A DNA stretch of 64,000 bases from Deinococcus indicus (GCF_002198095.1 NZ_NHMK01000025.1:62001-126000); one strand, 5' to 3'. Counted from the stretch's first letter, positions 38,575 through 47,685 are shown. Translations and numbers: made by a program. Notes: a model not told the origin generated them from the sequence alone.

Positions 38575-38978
38575 TCCTGCCGTTCCGGAAGGGAGCGGCG
38601 CTGCGCGAGGTGCGCCTGGGCCGCCTGACGGTGGACACCAGCCTGCCCACCTGGCGGGGCCGGGCGGTGCGGTACGTGCTGATCTACCTGCTGATGGTGC
38701 TGGCGCTCGTGACGGTCCGCGCCGCCACCCAGCAGGTCCGGCCGAACCTGAAAGAGGCGCAGGCGCGCGAGGCGGCCCTGACCACCCAGCGTGACGACCT
38801 GGCGCTGCAACTGCAGATGCTGGAAAACCCGCAGCGATTGAGGGACTGGGCGTTCGCGAACGGCATGCAGCGGTTCACGGACGCCCGCAAGGAAACCGCG
38901 AAGATCGCGGGCGTGAAGGCCGCGCCGGCCGCGCCGACCGCGCCCCGCCGGGTGGAGGTGAGCGTTCAGTGGAAGTGA
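38571..38978 (+). CDS. ftsL: FtsL-like cell-division protein
   Basis: 135 residues from GTG 38571, overlapping the rsmH stop. It is assigned by place and shape: short cytoplasmic part, one membrane helix (about residues 32-53), then a coiled coil (about 58-105, with heptad-like Leu/Ala spacing) facing outward. FtsL links division-ring proteins and activates FtsI. Sequence identity to known FtsL is low, as usual. The neighbour, ftsI, starts 10 bases before its end. Confidence 0.72.
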   Translation: MILPFRKGAALREVRLGRLTVDTSLPTWRGRAVRYVLIYLLMVLALVTVRAATQQVRPNLKEAQAREAALTTQRDDLALQLQMLENPQRLRDWAFANGMQRFTDARKETAKIAGVKAAPAAPTAPRRVEVSVQWK

Positions 38979-40309
38979 AGATCCGGAACCGTTCGGCGTT
39001 CATGCGGGTGCTGGCCCTGGGGATGTTCCTGCTGCTGGTCTGGGCGTACGGGCAGCTGGAGTGGGGCGTGCCGCAGGCGGTGCGCAGCTCGGTGATGCAG
39101 GGGCGCGGCAAGATCGTGACCTCCGACGGCAAGGTGCTGGCCATGAGCCGCGACGGCAAGCGGGTGTACCCGCAGGGGCAGATCGCCGGGCAGCTGGTCG
39201 GCATGATGGGCGCCACCGAGGGCCTCGAGGGCCTGGAAGCGGCGTACAACGACTCGCTGGCCGCCGGGCAGACCCTGAAACTCACGCTGGACACCCAGGT
39301 GCAGGCGTCGGCCGAGGCGGCGCTGGCGCGGGCCGTTCCGGCGCACCGGGGCGAATTCGGGTCGGTGGTGGTGCTGGAGACCCGCACGGGCCGCGTGCTG
39401 GCCGCCGCGACGTACCCGCCGTTCGACCCGAACCAGTGGCGCCGCTACAAGCCGGACGTCTGGCTGAACCGGCCGTTCGTGACCCGCTTCGAGCCGGGCT
39501 CCACCGTCAAGCCGCTGGTCGTGGCCGCCGCCATGAACGAGGGCCTGACCACGCCGGACACGGTGTACAGCACGCCCATGCGCCGCTTCGTGGGGGGCCG
39601 CTGGGGCAGCACCATCGGGGACGCCGTGGCTCACCCGTCCTCGCTGAACACCCAGGGCGTCCTGCGGTACAGCAGCAACGTGGGCATGACGCACATCGTC
39701 GAGCGTTTCCCGTCCGAGGACCTGTACGGGTACCTTCAGGACTACGGGTTCGGGCGGCAGATGAGCCTGCCGAACCTGCCGGCCGCGACCGGATCGCTGC
39801 AACCCCTGGCCCGCTGGAACGATCTGGTGCGCGCCACGAACTCGTTCGGGCAGGGCATGAGCAGCACGAACCTGCAACTGGCGGCGGCCTTCAACGTCCT
39901 GGCGAACGACGGGCAGTACGTGACGCCCCGTCTGGTCGAGGGAGCCGGCGGGGTGGAGCGCCGCAACGTGATCCGTCCGGAGGTGGCGCGCGCCACGCGG
40001 CTGATGCTGCGGAACGTGATCAATGAGGGCATTTTCGCCAAGGCGGGCATCGAGGGTTACGACCTGGCGGGCAAGACCGGCACGGCGCAGACGGTGGACG
40101 CCAACGGCCGGTACTCGAAGACGATCTACGACAGTACGTTCGGTGGGTTCTTCCCGGCCGAGTCGCCGCGCGTGACGATCGCGGTGATGGTCCACGGCGC
40201 CCGGCTCGATTACCACGGTTCGCAGCTGGCCGCGCCGATCTTCAAGGAGATCTCGGCGGACGTCCTGTCCGGCTGGGCGGCCGCGCCGGGCAAGAGCAAG
40301 GACGACTGA
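38969..40309 (+). CDS. ftsI: Penicillin-binding protein of the FtsI/PBP2 class
   Basis: 446 residues with one N-terminal membrane helix (about 11-28). The transpeptidase has the SxxK motif GSTVKPLV (active serine near residue 178), SxN in YSSNVGM and KTGT in AGKTGTAQ. It crosslinks septal peptidoglycan. The ~90 residues between helix and transpeptidase are short for a class B PBP, so the dimerisation domain is reduced. The usual next genes (murE, murF, mraY, ftsW) do not follow; a repeat copy begins at the stop codon. Confidence 0.9.
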   Translation: MEVKIRNRSAFMRVLALGMFLLLVWAYGQLEWGVPQAVRSSVMQGRGKIVTSDGKVLAMSRDGKRVYPQGQIAGQLVGMMGATEGLEGLEAAYNDSLAAGQTLKLTLDTQVQASAEAALARAVPAHRGEFGSVVVLETRTGRVLAAATYPPFDPNQWRRYKPDVWLNRPFVTRFEPGSTVKPLVVAAAMNEGLTTPDTVYSTPMRRFVGGRWGSTIGDAVAHPSSLNTQGVLRYSSNVGMTHIVERFPSEDLYGYLQDYGFGRQMSLPNLPAATGSLQPLARWNDLVRATNSFGQGMSSTNLQLAAAFNVLANDGQYVTPRLVEGAGGVERRNVIRPEVARATRLMLRNVINEGIFAKAGIEGYDLAGKTGTAQTVDANGRYSKTIYDSTFGGFFPAESPRVTIAVMVHGARLDYHGSQLAAPIFKEISADVLSGWAAAPGKSKDD

Positions 40310-40444
40310 TCCGGACTCCGGTTGAATGGCCTGCACGGCCGTTCAATCCGAGTGGATGCGTGTAGGAGCTGGGCGGGTGCCGGACCTGGAGCTGGCAAAC
40401 CGGAACCTCACCGGCTTGCCAGCGAAACAGACGGCAGTCCGTAT
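40309..40444 (+). repeat. Interspersed repeat copy 9 (full length)
   Basis: 136 bp, forward, beginning ATCCGGACTCCG (the A is the last base of the ftsI stop) and ending CGGCAGTCCGTAT. The first hairpin is GGTTGAATGGCC...GGCCGTTCAATCC; the second part has been altered (GGCAAACCGGAACCTCACCG). Confidence 0.88.
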
Positions 40445-40530
40445 GAGTCATTCATGAGTGCGCGTCCGGAATTGACCGCCAGTACATCTGTGCTTTCGGG
40501 GTTCTCTCACGGTCCGGTCCTCCGGCAGGG

Positions 40531-40690
40531 TAATCTGGCTTACTAATTGAGGCCAATCCAGGTCGTCGGGAGTGGTGGTCTTTACCAGATTCTGCCCTGC
40601 GCAGAACATTTCTATGAGAAACTAAATGAGAGCATTAGAACTTGTCTCATCTTAGAAAGCGCCTTTCTGTGGGCGCTTTCTGTTTTTTTT
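40531..40690 (+). ncRNA. Possible small RNA with four hairpins and a terminator
   Basis: An AT-rich stretch holding TTCTGC-cctgc-GCAGAA (40590-40606), TTTCT-atg-AGAAA (40609-40621), ATGAGA/TCTCAT (40626-40650) and the strong terminator (40654-40690). A TAATCT box (40531-40536) could be the promoter. There is no good frame. It might instead be a remnant of something larger. No known RNA family was recognised, so this is a structural inference. Confidence 0.4.
40654..40690 (+). terminator. Strong Rho-independent terminator
   Basis: AGAAAGCGCC and GGCGCTTTCT form a 10-bp stem, followed by GTTTTTTTT. It is not attached to any protein gene: ftsI ends 345 bases earlier, with a repeat copy between. 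Confidence 0.92.
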
Positions 40691-40883
40691 GAACTCGATC
40701 AAGAAATAAATCATCTTTAGAATGAGATCACAAACGGCTATTTATCAGGAAGCTGCCATCCTGGCCCCGTACGCTCATTCTCGAGATCGGGAAAGCCTTC
40801 ATGCTGGCACCCGCACTTGAATCCACCACCAGAAAAACGCCGGATGCTGCCGGGCCACCCGCCCCGCCTCCGCAGGAGACCTC

Positions 40884-41450
40884 ATGCTTCAACCCCTGAT
40901 CCGCTGGACCCGCGCCGTCCTGTTCAGCCTCGCCGGAGTGGCCGCCGCCACCCCCGCCCTGCCCGCCAGCACCGTCGCCACCGACGCCGTCCGCGACGCC
41001 CTGGCCACCACCCCGGCCCCCGCACCCGCCGCCACCCAGGCCCAGAGCGCCGCGCAGGTCCGCGCCGAGGCCGTCGCCCGCGCCAGCGCCGCCAGCGATA
41101 CCGTCGCGCTCACGCCCATCCGCGGCAAGACCGCCATCGCCCGCTCCACCGCGTACAACAGCGTCCCCGGACAGACCGACTCCACGCCGTTCATCACGGC
41201 CACCGGCACCCGCACCCGCCCCGGCGTGGTCGCCCTGTCCCGCGACCTGCTGCGCACCTTCCCCTACGGCACCAAGGTCATGATCGAGGACCTGAGCGGC
41301 AAGTACACCAACATGCTCAAGGGCCGCGTCTTCATCGTCGAGGACACCATGGCCGCCCGCAAGACCAACTCGGTCGACATCTGGATGGCTACCCGCAGCG
41401 AGGCCCTGAACTGGGGCGCACGCCAGATCCGCATCACCGCCGTCCGCTGA
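40884..41450 (+). CDS. 3D-domain (double-psi beta-barrel) exported protein
   Basis: 188 residues, starting at ATG 40884 with CAGGAGACC upstream. Signal peptide (about 1-25, ending PALPA), then an Ala/Gln/Pro-rich linker, then the 3D domain (about 85-188): TAIARSTAYNSVPGQTD, FITATGTRTRPGVVALSRDL, FPYGTKVMIEDLSG, FIVEDTMAARKTNSVDIWMAT. The three aspartates that name the family are in this part. Such domains belong to lytic transglycosylase-like or cell-wall hydrolase proteins (YuiC-like). It probably acts on the cell wall. Confidence 0.85.
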   Translation: MLQPLIRWTRAVLFSLAGVAAATPALPASTVATDAVRDALATTPAPAPAATQAQSAAQVRAEAVARASAASDTVALTPIRGKTAIARSTAYNSVPGQTDSTPFITATGTRTRPGVVALSRDLLRTFPYGTKVMIEDLSGKYTNMLKGRVFIVEDTMAARKTNSVDIWMATRSEALNWGARQIRITAVR

Positions 41451-41478
41451 TCCCCGCCCACTGACCCCCTGCACCCGA

Positions 41479-41511
41479 CCGGGCCCCCTCCACGCGAGCG
41501 GGGCCCGGTTT
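41479..41511 (+). terminator. Terminator of the 3D-domain gene
   Basis: CCGGGCCCC and GGGGCCCGG form a 9-bp stem with a 12-base loop, then TTTC. Confidence 0.7.
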
Positions 41512-41555
41512 CAATCTGCCCGCACGCCGGCCCGGAAGCCTCCGGGCGCTTCTGG

Positions 41556-41561
41556 TATCCT
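41556..41561 (+). promoter_or_regulatory. -10 box of the FtsX-type permease gene
   Basis: TATCCT, 9 bases before ATG 41571. Confidence 0.45.
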
Positions 41562-41570
41562 CCGCCTTGC

Positions 41571-42779
41571 ATGAATTCAGCCCCGGCCACCCCACCCGAG
41601 CGCGGCCCCGCCGCCCCCGACCGCTCGCTGGCATGGTCCCTGGCCCGCGCCCACCTGCGCCGCCGCCGCACCCAGAACGTCCTGACCATCCTCGGCATCG
41701 CCGTGGGCGTCATGGCCCTGATCGCCGCGCTGAGCCTCACCAACGGCTTCACCCGCGCCCTGGTGGACGCCACCCTGCGCGCCAGCCCCCACCTGAGCGT
41801 CACGGCCTTCAACGCCTCCGGCCCGGACCGCGAACTGGAACGCGCCGCCGCCTCCGACCCACGCGTCCTGGCCTTCACGCCCTTCCTGGCCGACAAGGGC
41901 CTGCTGACCCGCCCCGCCACGCAGGGCCGCGCCGCCGGGGTGGACTTCGCCACGCTGTTCGGCGTGACCGGGCAGGCCGCCCGCGTGCTCGACCTGCCGC
42001 CCGCCGAACGCGCCGCCCTGGCCTCCCTGAAAGACGGCGAGGTGATCCTGGGCTCGGCCCTGGCCCGCAGCGTCGGCGCCTTCACCGGCGACGAGGTCCG
42101 CCTGCTGAACTCCACGCAGCGCCGCACCAGCCTCAGCGTCCGGGGCGTGTTCACCACCGGCAACTACCTGATCGACTCCGCGTACGCCTTCACGAACCTG
42201 AGCACCCTCCAGACCCTCCAGGGCACCACCAACATCACCGGGTACCAGCTGCGCCTGCGCAACCCGGACCTCGCCCCCGCCGTCGGGGACGACCTGACCC
42301 GCACCCGCCCGTACTCGCCGCTGCCCTGGCAGAGCCTGTACGGCACCCTGCTCGACCAGCTGGCGCTGCAGAAGAAGGTCATCGGGTTCGTGGTCCTGCT
42401 GATCGTGGTCGTCGCGGCGTTCGGCATCGCCAACGTCCTGACGCTGGCCGTGTTCGAGAAGACCCAGGAGATCGCCATCCTGCGCGCCATCGGCGCCACC
42501 CGCCGCCTGATCACGCAGGTGTTCCTGCTCGAGGGCCTCGCGCTGGGCCTGGGCGGCCTGCTGCTGGGCAACGTGCTGGGCCTGGGCATCAGCGCGTACT
42601 TCACGGTGCGGCCCTTCACGCTGCCCGGCGACCTGTACTTCATCACCAGCCTCCCGGTCGAGGTGCGCGCCAGCGACCTGATCGGCGTGAACGCCATCGG
42701 CCTGATCACCACCCTGCTGGCCGCCCTGATTCCCGCCCGGCGCGCCGCCGGCATCGAACCGGCCCGCATCATCCGCTGA
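41571..42779 (+). CDS. ABC transporter permease (FtsX/MacB/LolC-E type)
   Basis: 402 residues. One N-terminal membrane helix (about 32-54, NVLTILGIAVGVMALIAALS), a periplasmic MacB-like domain (about 60-265) and three C-terminal helices (FtsX domain) with AIGATRRLITQVFLLEG. Such proteins move lipids, lipoproteins or drugs together with an ATPase, which is not in this window. The stop codon's A is the first base of a repeat copy. The start context suggests a short or absent leader. Confidence 0.87.
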   Translation: MNSAPATPPERGPAAPDRSLAWSLARAHLRRRRTQNVLTILGIAVGVMALIAALSLTNGFTRALVDATLRASPHLSVTAFNASGPDRELERAAASDPRVLAFTPFLADKGLLTRPATQGRAAGVDFATLFGVTGQAARVLDLPPAERAALASLKDGEVILGSALARSVGAFTGDEVRLLNSTQRRTSLSVRGVFTTGNYLIDSAYAFTNLSTLQTLQGTTNITGYQLRLRNPDLAPAVGDDLTRTRPYSPLPWQSLYGTLLDQLALQKKVIGFVVLLIVVVAAFGIANVLTLAVFEKTQEIAILRAIGATRRLITQVFLLEGLALGLGGLLLGNVLGLGISAYFTVRPFTLPGDLYFITSLPVEVRASDLIGVNAIGLITTLLAALIPARRAAGIEPARIIR

Positions 42780-42914
42780 TACGGACTCCGATTGAATGGG
42801 CTGCAAAGCCCGTTCAATCCGAGCGGATGCGAGCAGGAGAGAAACGGGTTCCGGACGTGAAGCCGGCAATCCGGTGAAGTTCCGGATTGTCGGCGAAACA
42901 AACGGAATCCGTAT
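42779..42914 (+). repeat. Interspersed repeat copy 10 (full length)
   Basis: 136 bp, forward, from ATACGGACTCCG (first A shared with the permease stop) to CGGAATCCGTAT. It shows both hairpins clearly: GATTGAATGGGCT-GCAA-AGCCCGTTCAATC (one wobble) and GCCGGCAATCCGG...CCGGATTGTCGGC. Confidence 0.92.
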
Positions 42915-43088
42915 GAGAGCGGTTTCTGGTGTGTTGAGGGGACTCCTCCATTGGAAGTGAAACCCTGGGGCGTACCGTCGGCTCCGGGGTGAAAGTGCAA
43001 ACCGCTGTGAGTCTCCGACCTGACCGTCAGCTGAACGCCCCTAAACGTTTCACCGGGTTCGCCTCATGGTCCGTCATGTGACGGCGCC
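42915..43088. other. Intergenic region after repeat copy 10
   Basis: No gene or terminator was found. It contains GCGGTTTC...GAAACC-type inverted words (AGCGGTTT near 42918 and AAACCGCT near 43000). Confidence 0.4.
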
Positions 43089-43094
43089 TAGGCT
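43089..43094 (+). promoter_or_regulatory. -10 box, leaderless, of the PEGA protein gene
   Basis: TAGGCT with 6 bases to ATG 43101. Confidence 0.5.
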
Positions 43095-43100
43095 GAACCC

Positions 43101-44120
43101 ATGAACAAGTTCCTGATGATTCCCGCAGCCCTGCTGCTCAGCACCGCCGCCGCCGCCCCCAAGATCAGCGCGCAGAGCATCATCGTGAACCCCGCGCAGC
43201 CGGACCTGAACGTCAGCGTCCGCGTGGACAAGGACGCCACCGGCAACCAGAACCCCGCCTACCGCGTGGACGACAAGATCACCGTCAGCGCCACCGTCAA
43301 CCGTGACGCGTACGTGTACCTGTTCAACGTGAACCCCGACGGCAGCGTCGACCAGATTCTCCCCAACCGCCTGAGCGACAGCAACTTCGTGAAGGCCGGC
43401 ACCACCAAGAGCTTCCCCGCGCCGGGCGACAACTTCACGTACACGGTGGGCGGTCCCGTCGGGCAGAACAAGGTCCTGGCGCTCGCCAGCCTGACCCCGC
43501 TGGAACTCGACCAGATCAGCTCCTTCAAGACCGCCCAGGACCAGTTCGCCACCGTGAACGCCAAGAACCAGAACGGACTGGCGCAGGCCCTGAGCATCGT
43601 CGTCACGCCCCTGCCGCAGAACAGCTGGGTCAGCGACACGGCCTTCTACACCGTCGCCGCCCGCAACCCGGTCAGCACCGGCAGCCTGTTCGTCGGCACG
43701 AACGTCGCCAACGCCAGCGTCATCCTGAACGGCCGGACCCTCGGCGCGGCGAACGTCACGTACAGCGGCCTGCGCGCCGGCACCTACCCCGTTCGTGTGA
43801 AGGCGCCCGGCTACCGTGACTACACCACGACCATCACCGTCCGCGCCGGCAGCACCACCAACCTGAACGTGGAGTTCGCGCAGGCCGTCACGCCCGCTCC
43901 CGTCACCAACCGCTTCACCGTCACCATCCGCACCACCGTGAACGGCGCGCGCGTGTTCGTGGACGGCCAGGAAGCCGGCACGGTCAGCGGCGGCCAGCTG
44001 AACCTCCAGCTGACGCGCGGCACCCACGAGATCCTGCTCGTGGCGCCCGGCTACCGTACCTTCAGCAACACCTACAACATCACCCAGAACGGCCAGATCA
44101 CCATCACCCCCACGCGCTGA
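43101..44120 (+). CDS. DUF4384/PEGA-domain exported protein
   Basis: 339 residues. Signal peptide (1-19, AAAAPK), then an N-terminal DUF4384-like domain (about 35-130, [34 protein letters not shown]), then two PEGA domains: [18 protein letters not shown]...PGYRDYTT (about 193-260) and [22 protein letters not shown]...PGYRTFSN (about 272-335). PEGA domains are found in cell-surface proteins of envelope-linked bacteria. The protein is probably periplasmic or surface-bound. Confidence 0.85.
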   Translation: MNKFLMIPAALLLSTAAAAPKISAQSIIVNPAQPDLNVSVRVDKDATGNQNPAYRVDDKITVSATVNRDAYVYLFNVNPDGSVDQILPNRLSDSNFVKAGTTKSFPAPGDNFTYTVGGPVGQNKVLALASLTPLELDQISSFKTAQDQFATVNAKNQNGLAQALSIVVTPLPQNSWVSDTAFYTVAARNPVSTGSLFVGTNVANASVILNGRTLGAANVTYSGLRAGTYPVRVKAPGYRDYTTTITVRAGSTTNLNVEFAQAVTPAPVTNRFTVTIRTTVNGARVFVDGQEAGTVSGGQLNLQLTRGTHEILLVAPGYRTFSNTYNITQNGQITITPTR

Positions 44121-44170
44121 ACCCGCCCGCTGATCCGGGTCCACACTGCGCAGGCCTGACCTGAGCCCAT

Positions 44171-44213
44171 GGGCCGCCCCCACTCACCGAACCCTGGTGA
44201 GTGGGGGCGGCCC
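44171..44213. terminator. Bidirectional terminator, 18-bp perfect stem
   Basis: GGGCCGCCCCCACTCACC and GGTGAGTGGGGGCGGCCC with a 7-base loop, between the convergent PEGA and Nudix genes. Confidence 0.85.
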
Positions 44214-44252
44214 GTTCTGGCCTGCTCGACGACGGCCACGGGGGCGGGGTGG

Positions 44253-44828
44253 TCAGCCGGGTCCGTCGGTCAGCAGGTCGTGCAGGACGCGCGCCGTCAT
44301 GCCCCAGATGTCGTGGCCCTGCCAGGGGTAGCGGTACAGCGGCACCCGCTGCCCGTCCGGCAGGGTGCGGACCTCCCGCACCACCGGCAGTTCCCGCAGG
44401 TCCGCCAGGGACGGCAGCAGCAGTTGCGCCACCTCGCCCCCCAGGGTCAGGGTGGGTTCGGCCGGAATGCGTGCCAGGACCGGCGTGACGTGAAAACCGA
44501 CCGGGGTGAACACGTCGTCCAGTTCACCCAGGACCGTCACCTGAGCGGGGTCCAGGCCCACTTCCTCCCAGGCCTCGCGCACGGCGGCCTGCACGGGCGT
44601 CTCGCCGGGTTCCAGGCTGCCGCCGGGGAAACTGATCTGCCCCTGGTGGGTGGGCAGGTCCGCCGAGCGCACCGTGAGCAGCACGCGCGGGTCCACCTCG
44701 CGGGTCAGGGCGACCAGCACGGCGGCGCGGCGGTAGGTGGGCAGGTGCAGGCTGCGCCGGCCCCGCTCGCCCACCCACAGCGCCCAGGGGTCCGCCAGCG
44801 CGTGGTCCAGCGGGTCGGCGCCGTTCAA
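44253..44828 (-). CDS. CoA pyrophosphatase-type Nudix hydrolase
   Basis: 191 residues. [20 protein letters not shown] contains the UPF0035 signature ([13 protein letters not shown]) just before the Nudix box ([24 protein letters not shown]). This is the NudL-like branch, of which a D. radiodurans member has been shown to cleave CoA. It splits CoA to phosphopantetheine and 3',5'-ADP. Its start overlaps the mazG stop, so it follows mazG in an operon of two nucleotide-cleaving enzymes. Confidence 0.9.
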   Translation of the reverse strand: MNGADPLDHALADPWALWVGERGRRSLHLPTYRRAAVLVALTREVDPRVLLTVRSADLPTHQGQISFPGGSLEPGETPVQAAVREAWEEVGLDPAQVTVLGELDDVFTPVGFHVTPVLARIPAEPTLTLGGEVAQLLLPSLADLRELPVVREVRTLPDGQRVPLYRYPWQGHDIWGMTARVLHDLLTDGPG

Positions 44829-45469
44829 GTGTCCTCCGTGCCGGGCAGGGCGCGCAGCGTTGTCCGCGAGTGGTCCCGCAGGACCAGTTCCGGGTCCACG
44901 CCCACGCTGCGCGCCCAGGTGACCACCGCCGCCAGCACGTCCGCCACGCCCTGCGCGGTATCGGGGGCCTGCGTGGCCGCCTGCGTGACGGCGGCCCGCG
45001 CCTGCTCTGCCGGCACTTTCGGAACGCCCGCCAGTTTCTGCGTTTTGGCCTCGCGGGCCAGGGCGCCCAGCCCGGCGGGCACGCGGTCCTCGGGGCGGCG
45101 CGGCCGGCCGCCGCGTTCCTGCGCCTTGATCGCCTGCCAGGTTCTCATGACGTCCGCGCTGTCCTGAACGCTGGCCTCACCGAACACATGCGGGTGGCGG
45201 CGCACCAGTTTTTCCACGATGCCCCGCTCGACGGCCGCGTAGTCGAAGGTGCCGGCCTCCTCGGCGATCACGCTGTGAAACGCGACCTGAAGCAGCACGT
45301 CGCCCAGTTCGTCGCTCAGCGCGGCCGGGTCGCCGCTGCCTGCCGCGTCGGCCGCCTCGGCCGCCTCCTCCAGCAGGTAGGGGCGCAGGGAGTCGTGGGT
45401 CTGCTCCTGATCCCAGGGGCACCCGTCCGGGGCGCGCAGGCGGCGCATGATCGTCAGCAGGTCCTGCAT
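44825..45469 (-). CDS. mazG: Nucleoside triphosphate pyrophosphohydrolase MazG
   Basis: 214 residues from ATG 45469, 6 bases after TACAGT. MazG removes pyrophosphate from (d)NTPs, including damaged ones. The [30 protein letters not shown] segment is the family signature and [15 protein letters not shown] carries the metal-binding E-x-x-D residues. The length fits a MazG with a reduced second half (E. coli has 263 residues). Nudix partner gene follows. Confidence 0.93.
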   Translation of the reverse strand: MQDLLTIMRRLRAPDGCPWDQEQTHDSLRPYLLEEAAEAADAAGSGDPAALSDELGDVLLQVAFHSVIAEEAGTFDYAAVERGIVEKLVRRHPHVFGEASVQDSADVMRTWQAIKAQERGGRPRRPEDRVPAGLGALAREAKTQKLAGVPKVPAEQARAAVTQAATQAPDTAQGVADVLAAVVTWARSVGVDPELVLRDHSRTTLRALPGTEDT

Positions 45470-45475
45470 GCCGTC

Positions 45476-45481
45476 ACTGTA
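45476..45481 (-). promoter_or_regulatory. -10 box, leaderless, of mazG
   Basis: TACAGT on the minus strand with 6 bases to the ATG. Confidence 0.5.
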
Positions 45482-45522
45482 GCGCCCGCACCTGCGTGCC
45501 CGTCCGTACGCCGGAACACATG

Positions 45523-45682
45523 AGACGGACTCCGATTGAATGGGCTGCAAAGCCCGCCCGGTCCGAGCGGATGCGACTCGGAGAGCTGCCCCGCAGAGTG
45601 GGAGCCACACGCCCCTCCGGACGTGGAGCCAGCAGGGGCGGTGAAGTTCCGGATTGTTGGCGAAACAGACGGCAGTCCGTAT
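45523..45682 (+). repeat. Interspersed repeat copy 11 (full length)
   Basis: 160 bp, forward, left end AGACGGACTCCG, right end CGGCAGTCCGTAT. It is the only full copy that touches no gene end: mazG starts 54 bases to the left and the next gene begins 79 bases to the right. Confidence 0.9.
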
Positions 45683-45760
45683 GAGGCCGCGCGGCGGCCG
45701 GGGCGCGGTCCCTCACCCTCACTTCATGCCGCGTCAGCTGGAGTGTGATGCACTGCGGCC

Positions 45761-46279
45761 ATGCCCATCATGACCGAACCGACCCGTACCCCCCTCCTGA
45801 CCCGCCCGGCCCGGCGGCGCGTGGCCCTGCTGCCCGCCGCGTTGCTGCTCGCTGCCGCGCTGCCGGTCGGGAACGCGCAGGCCGGCCCGGCCGGCTGGAA
45901 CGGCGCCGCGCTGTCGTCCGCCACGTACGTGATCCTGGCCCCGCAGATTCAGGGCAACCCGAACGCCGTGAGCGCCCAGCAGCGTCAGGGTGTGCTGGAA
46001 GCCATGCAGCGCGACTCGGCCGGAGCGATCAAGCGCCGCTACCCGAACGCCGTGATCGCCACCGATCCCGCCACGCCCGGCGCGGTGCAGGTCCGGCCGG
46101 TGCTGGTCACGCCGTCCGTGCTGGCCCCCTGGAACAAACTGACCGCGCAGCTGGAGTTCCGCCTGCCGGCCGGGAACAACGTGATCGTCAAGCAGGATTT
46201 CGGCGTGCTGACCCTCTGGCAGAAGCAGGCCGAGGCGGCCAACTACATGTACGACGTGCTGGCCCAGCGGCTGCCCTGA
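45761..46279 (+). CDS. Secreted protein of unknown function
   Basis: 172 residues. The N-terminus has a basic part (RPARRR) and a hydrophobic signal stretch (VALLPAALLLAAALPVGNAQA, about 21-41), so it is exported. The mature part (about 130 residues) has a repeated V/I-rich pattern (VQVRPVLVTPSVLAPWNKLTAQLEF) and ends with YMYDVLAQRLP. No family was recognised. The start may be ATG 45761 or the in-frame ATG at 45770. It could be a lipid- or wall-associated protein, but nothing shows that. Confidence 0.65.
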   Translation: MPIMTEPTRTPLLTRPARRRVALLPAALLLAAALPVGNAQAGPAGWNGAALSSATYVILAPQIQGNPNAVSAQQRQGVLEAMQRDSAGAIKRRYPNAVIATDPATPGAVQVRPVLVTPSVLAPWNKLTAQLEFRLPAGNNVIVKQDFGVLTLWQKQAEAANYMYDVLAQRLP

Positions 46280-46351
46280 CGGCGCGGCCCCGGTCCATTC
46301 CTGGCCGGTGCCGGAGCGCCGGTCCGTCTGGAACGGGCCGGCGTTTTGCTG

Positions 46352-46357
46352 TACGCT
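46352..46357 (+). promoter_or_regulatory. -10 box of the small membrane protein gene
   Basis: TACGCT, about 150 bases before ATG 46506, giving an unusually long leader for this window. Confidence 0.35.
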
Positions 46358-46505
46358 GGCAGACGAGCCTCTCATTTGACCCGCCGGTCAGAGAGCAGGG
46401 GAGGCCGGAACGGGCCGCCCGCCGTCCCGGCACCACCGACGCCCACCGGAACGATCCCTGACACGCGACTGAACGACCGGGCGCACTGTGGAGGTGAGGG
46501 CCAAG

Positions 46506-46778
46506 ATGAACCGAAAAGAGTACCTGACCCGTTGCGTACTGATCAGCGTGCGCCGCCGCCTGGGCCGCGTGGTCCTGAGTGGCGTGCTGCTGGGCGCCGT
46601 GATCGCCGCCCTGGGCCTGCCGGTCGCGCTGGCGGCCGCTGGACTGCTGCTGGGAATGCTCGGCGTGGCCGCCTGGATCGCCGCGCAGTCCTGGCAACGC
46701 CACGCGGACGACGTTCTGCCCGGTCCGGTTACCCTGGCCGACACGGTCACGCTGCCCGACTCCGTCACGCCGTCCTGA
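46506..46778 (+). CDS. Small two-helix membrane protein
   Basis: 90 residues with two membrane segments (about 23-40 and 42-62), a basic N-terminus (MNRKEYLTRCVLISVRRRLGR) and a Thr/Asp/Pro-rich tail (TLADTVTLPDSVTPS). GAGGTGAGGG lies just upstream of the ATG. No family was recognised, and its role is unknown. It is short enough to be a false call, but the frame and start site are good. Confidence 0.6.
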   Translation: MNRKEYLTRCVLISVRRRLGRVVLSGVLLGAVIAALGLPVALAAAGLLLGMLGVAAWIAAQSWQRHADDVLPGPVTLADTVTLPDSVTPS

Positions 46779-46841
46779 CCCGCGCCCTGAGAGAACCTTC
46801 ATTCGGAACCCCGCTCACAGGGCGGCCCGGCGCGGCCGTGT

Positions 46842-46847
46842 TAACGT
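46842..46847 (+). promoter_or_regulatory. -10 box, leaderless, of the short-chain dehydrogenase
   Basis: TAACGT with 6 bases to ATG 46854. Confidence 0.5.
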
Positions 46848-46853
46848 CCGGGC

Positions 46854-47582
46854 ATGACGGATTCCAGTAATTCCACAAGCAGCACGAAGAAAAGCGCCTT
46901 CATCACCGGCGCCAGCAAGGGCATCGGCCTCTCGGTCGCGCGTGCCCTGATCGCCGACGGGTACGCCGTGACCATCACCAGCCGCAACGCCGCCGAGATC
47001 GCGCAGGTGGCGACCGAACTGGGCGCGGGCACGCGCGGCGTGGCCTGCGACGTGAAGGACCCGGCCGCCGTGCAGGCCGAGGTGGACGCCCACGTGCAGG
47101 CCTTCGGCGGCCTGGACGTGCTGTTCGTGAACGCCGGCGTGGGGCACTTCGGGAACATCGCGGACCTGAGCATCCAGCAGTGGCAGGACGTGATCGACAC
47201 CAACCTCAGCGGCGCGTTCTACACCGTCAAGGCCGCCATTCCGGCCCTGTCGAAGAGCGGCGGGTACATCTTCACGCTGTCCAGCCTCGCCGGGAAGAAC
47301 CCCCTGCCGGGCGGCGGCGCGTACAACGCCAGCAAGTTCGGCCTGAACGGCCTGTCGGAGGTCATGAACCTCGACCTGCGCGACCGGGGCATCAAGGTCA
47401 CGCAGATCATGCCGGGCAGCGTCGCCACGCACTTCGCCGGGCACACCCCGGACGCCGAGAAGGACGCCTGGAAGATCCAGCCCGAGGACCTCGCGCAGCT
47501 GACCGTGGACCTGCTGCACATGCCGGAACGCACCCTGCCCAGCCGGGTGGAAGTGCGCCCCAGCCGACCCCCGAAGAAGTAA
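46854..47582 (+). CDS. Short-chain dehydrogenase/reductase
   Basis: 242 residues of the classical SDR type. The NAD(P)-binding TGASKGIGLSVARAL (about residues 18-32) and the NAG-like NAGVGHFG follow. The catalytic Ser and Tyr-x3-Lys are in LSSLAGKNPLPGGGAYNASKFG (about 140-162). A ketone or alcohol substrate is expected, but the reaction is unknown. TSRNAAEI after the third strand suggests NADP(H) use. Confidence 0.87.
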   Translation: MTDSSNSTSSTKKSAFITGASKGIGLSVARALIADGYAVTITSRNAAEIAQVATELGAGTRGVACDVKDPAAVQAEVDAHVQAFGGLDVLFVNAGVGHFGNIADLSIQQWQDVIDTNLSGAFYTVKAAIPALSKSGGYIFTLSSLAGKNPLPGGGAYNASKFGLNGLSEVMNLDLRDRGIKVTQIMPGSVATHFAGHTPDAEKDAWKIQPEDLAQLTVDLLHMPERTLPSRVEVRPSRPPKK

Positions 47583-47594
47583 ATGGGTGACGGT

Positions 47595-47639
47595 TGATGG
47601 TTGATGGAAAGGGGCGCTGGCCCGGTCCATCAACCATCA
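47595..47639. terminator. GTTGATGG-word hairpin
   Basis: TGATGGTTGATGGA and TCCATCAACCATCA form a perfect 14-bp stem with a 17-base loop, between the short-chain dehydrogenase and smpB. The arms are built from the heptamer words of the array at 28937. Confidence 0.6.
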
Positions 47640-47673
47640 CCCATTGACCATCAACAGCTTTTCCCCGTGCTGC

Positions 47674-47679
47674 TAGAAT
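47674..47679 (+). promoter_or_regulatory. -10 box, leaderless, of smpB
   Basis: TAGAAT with 6 bases to GTG 47686. Confidence 0.55.
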
Positions 47680-47685
47680 GCGCGG

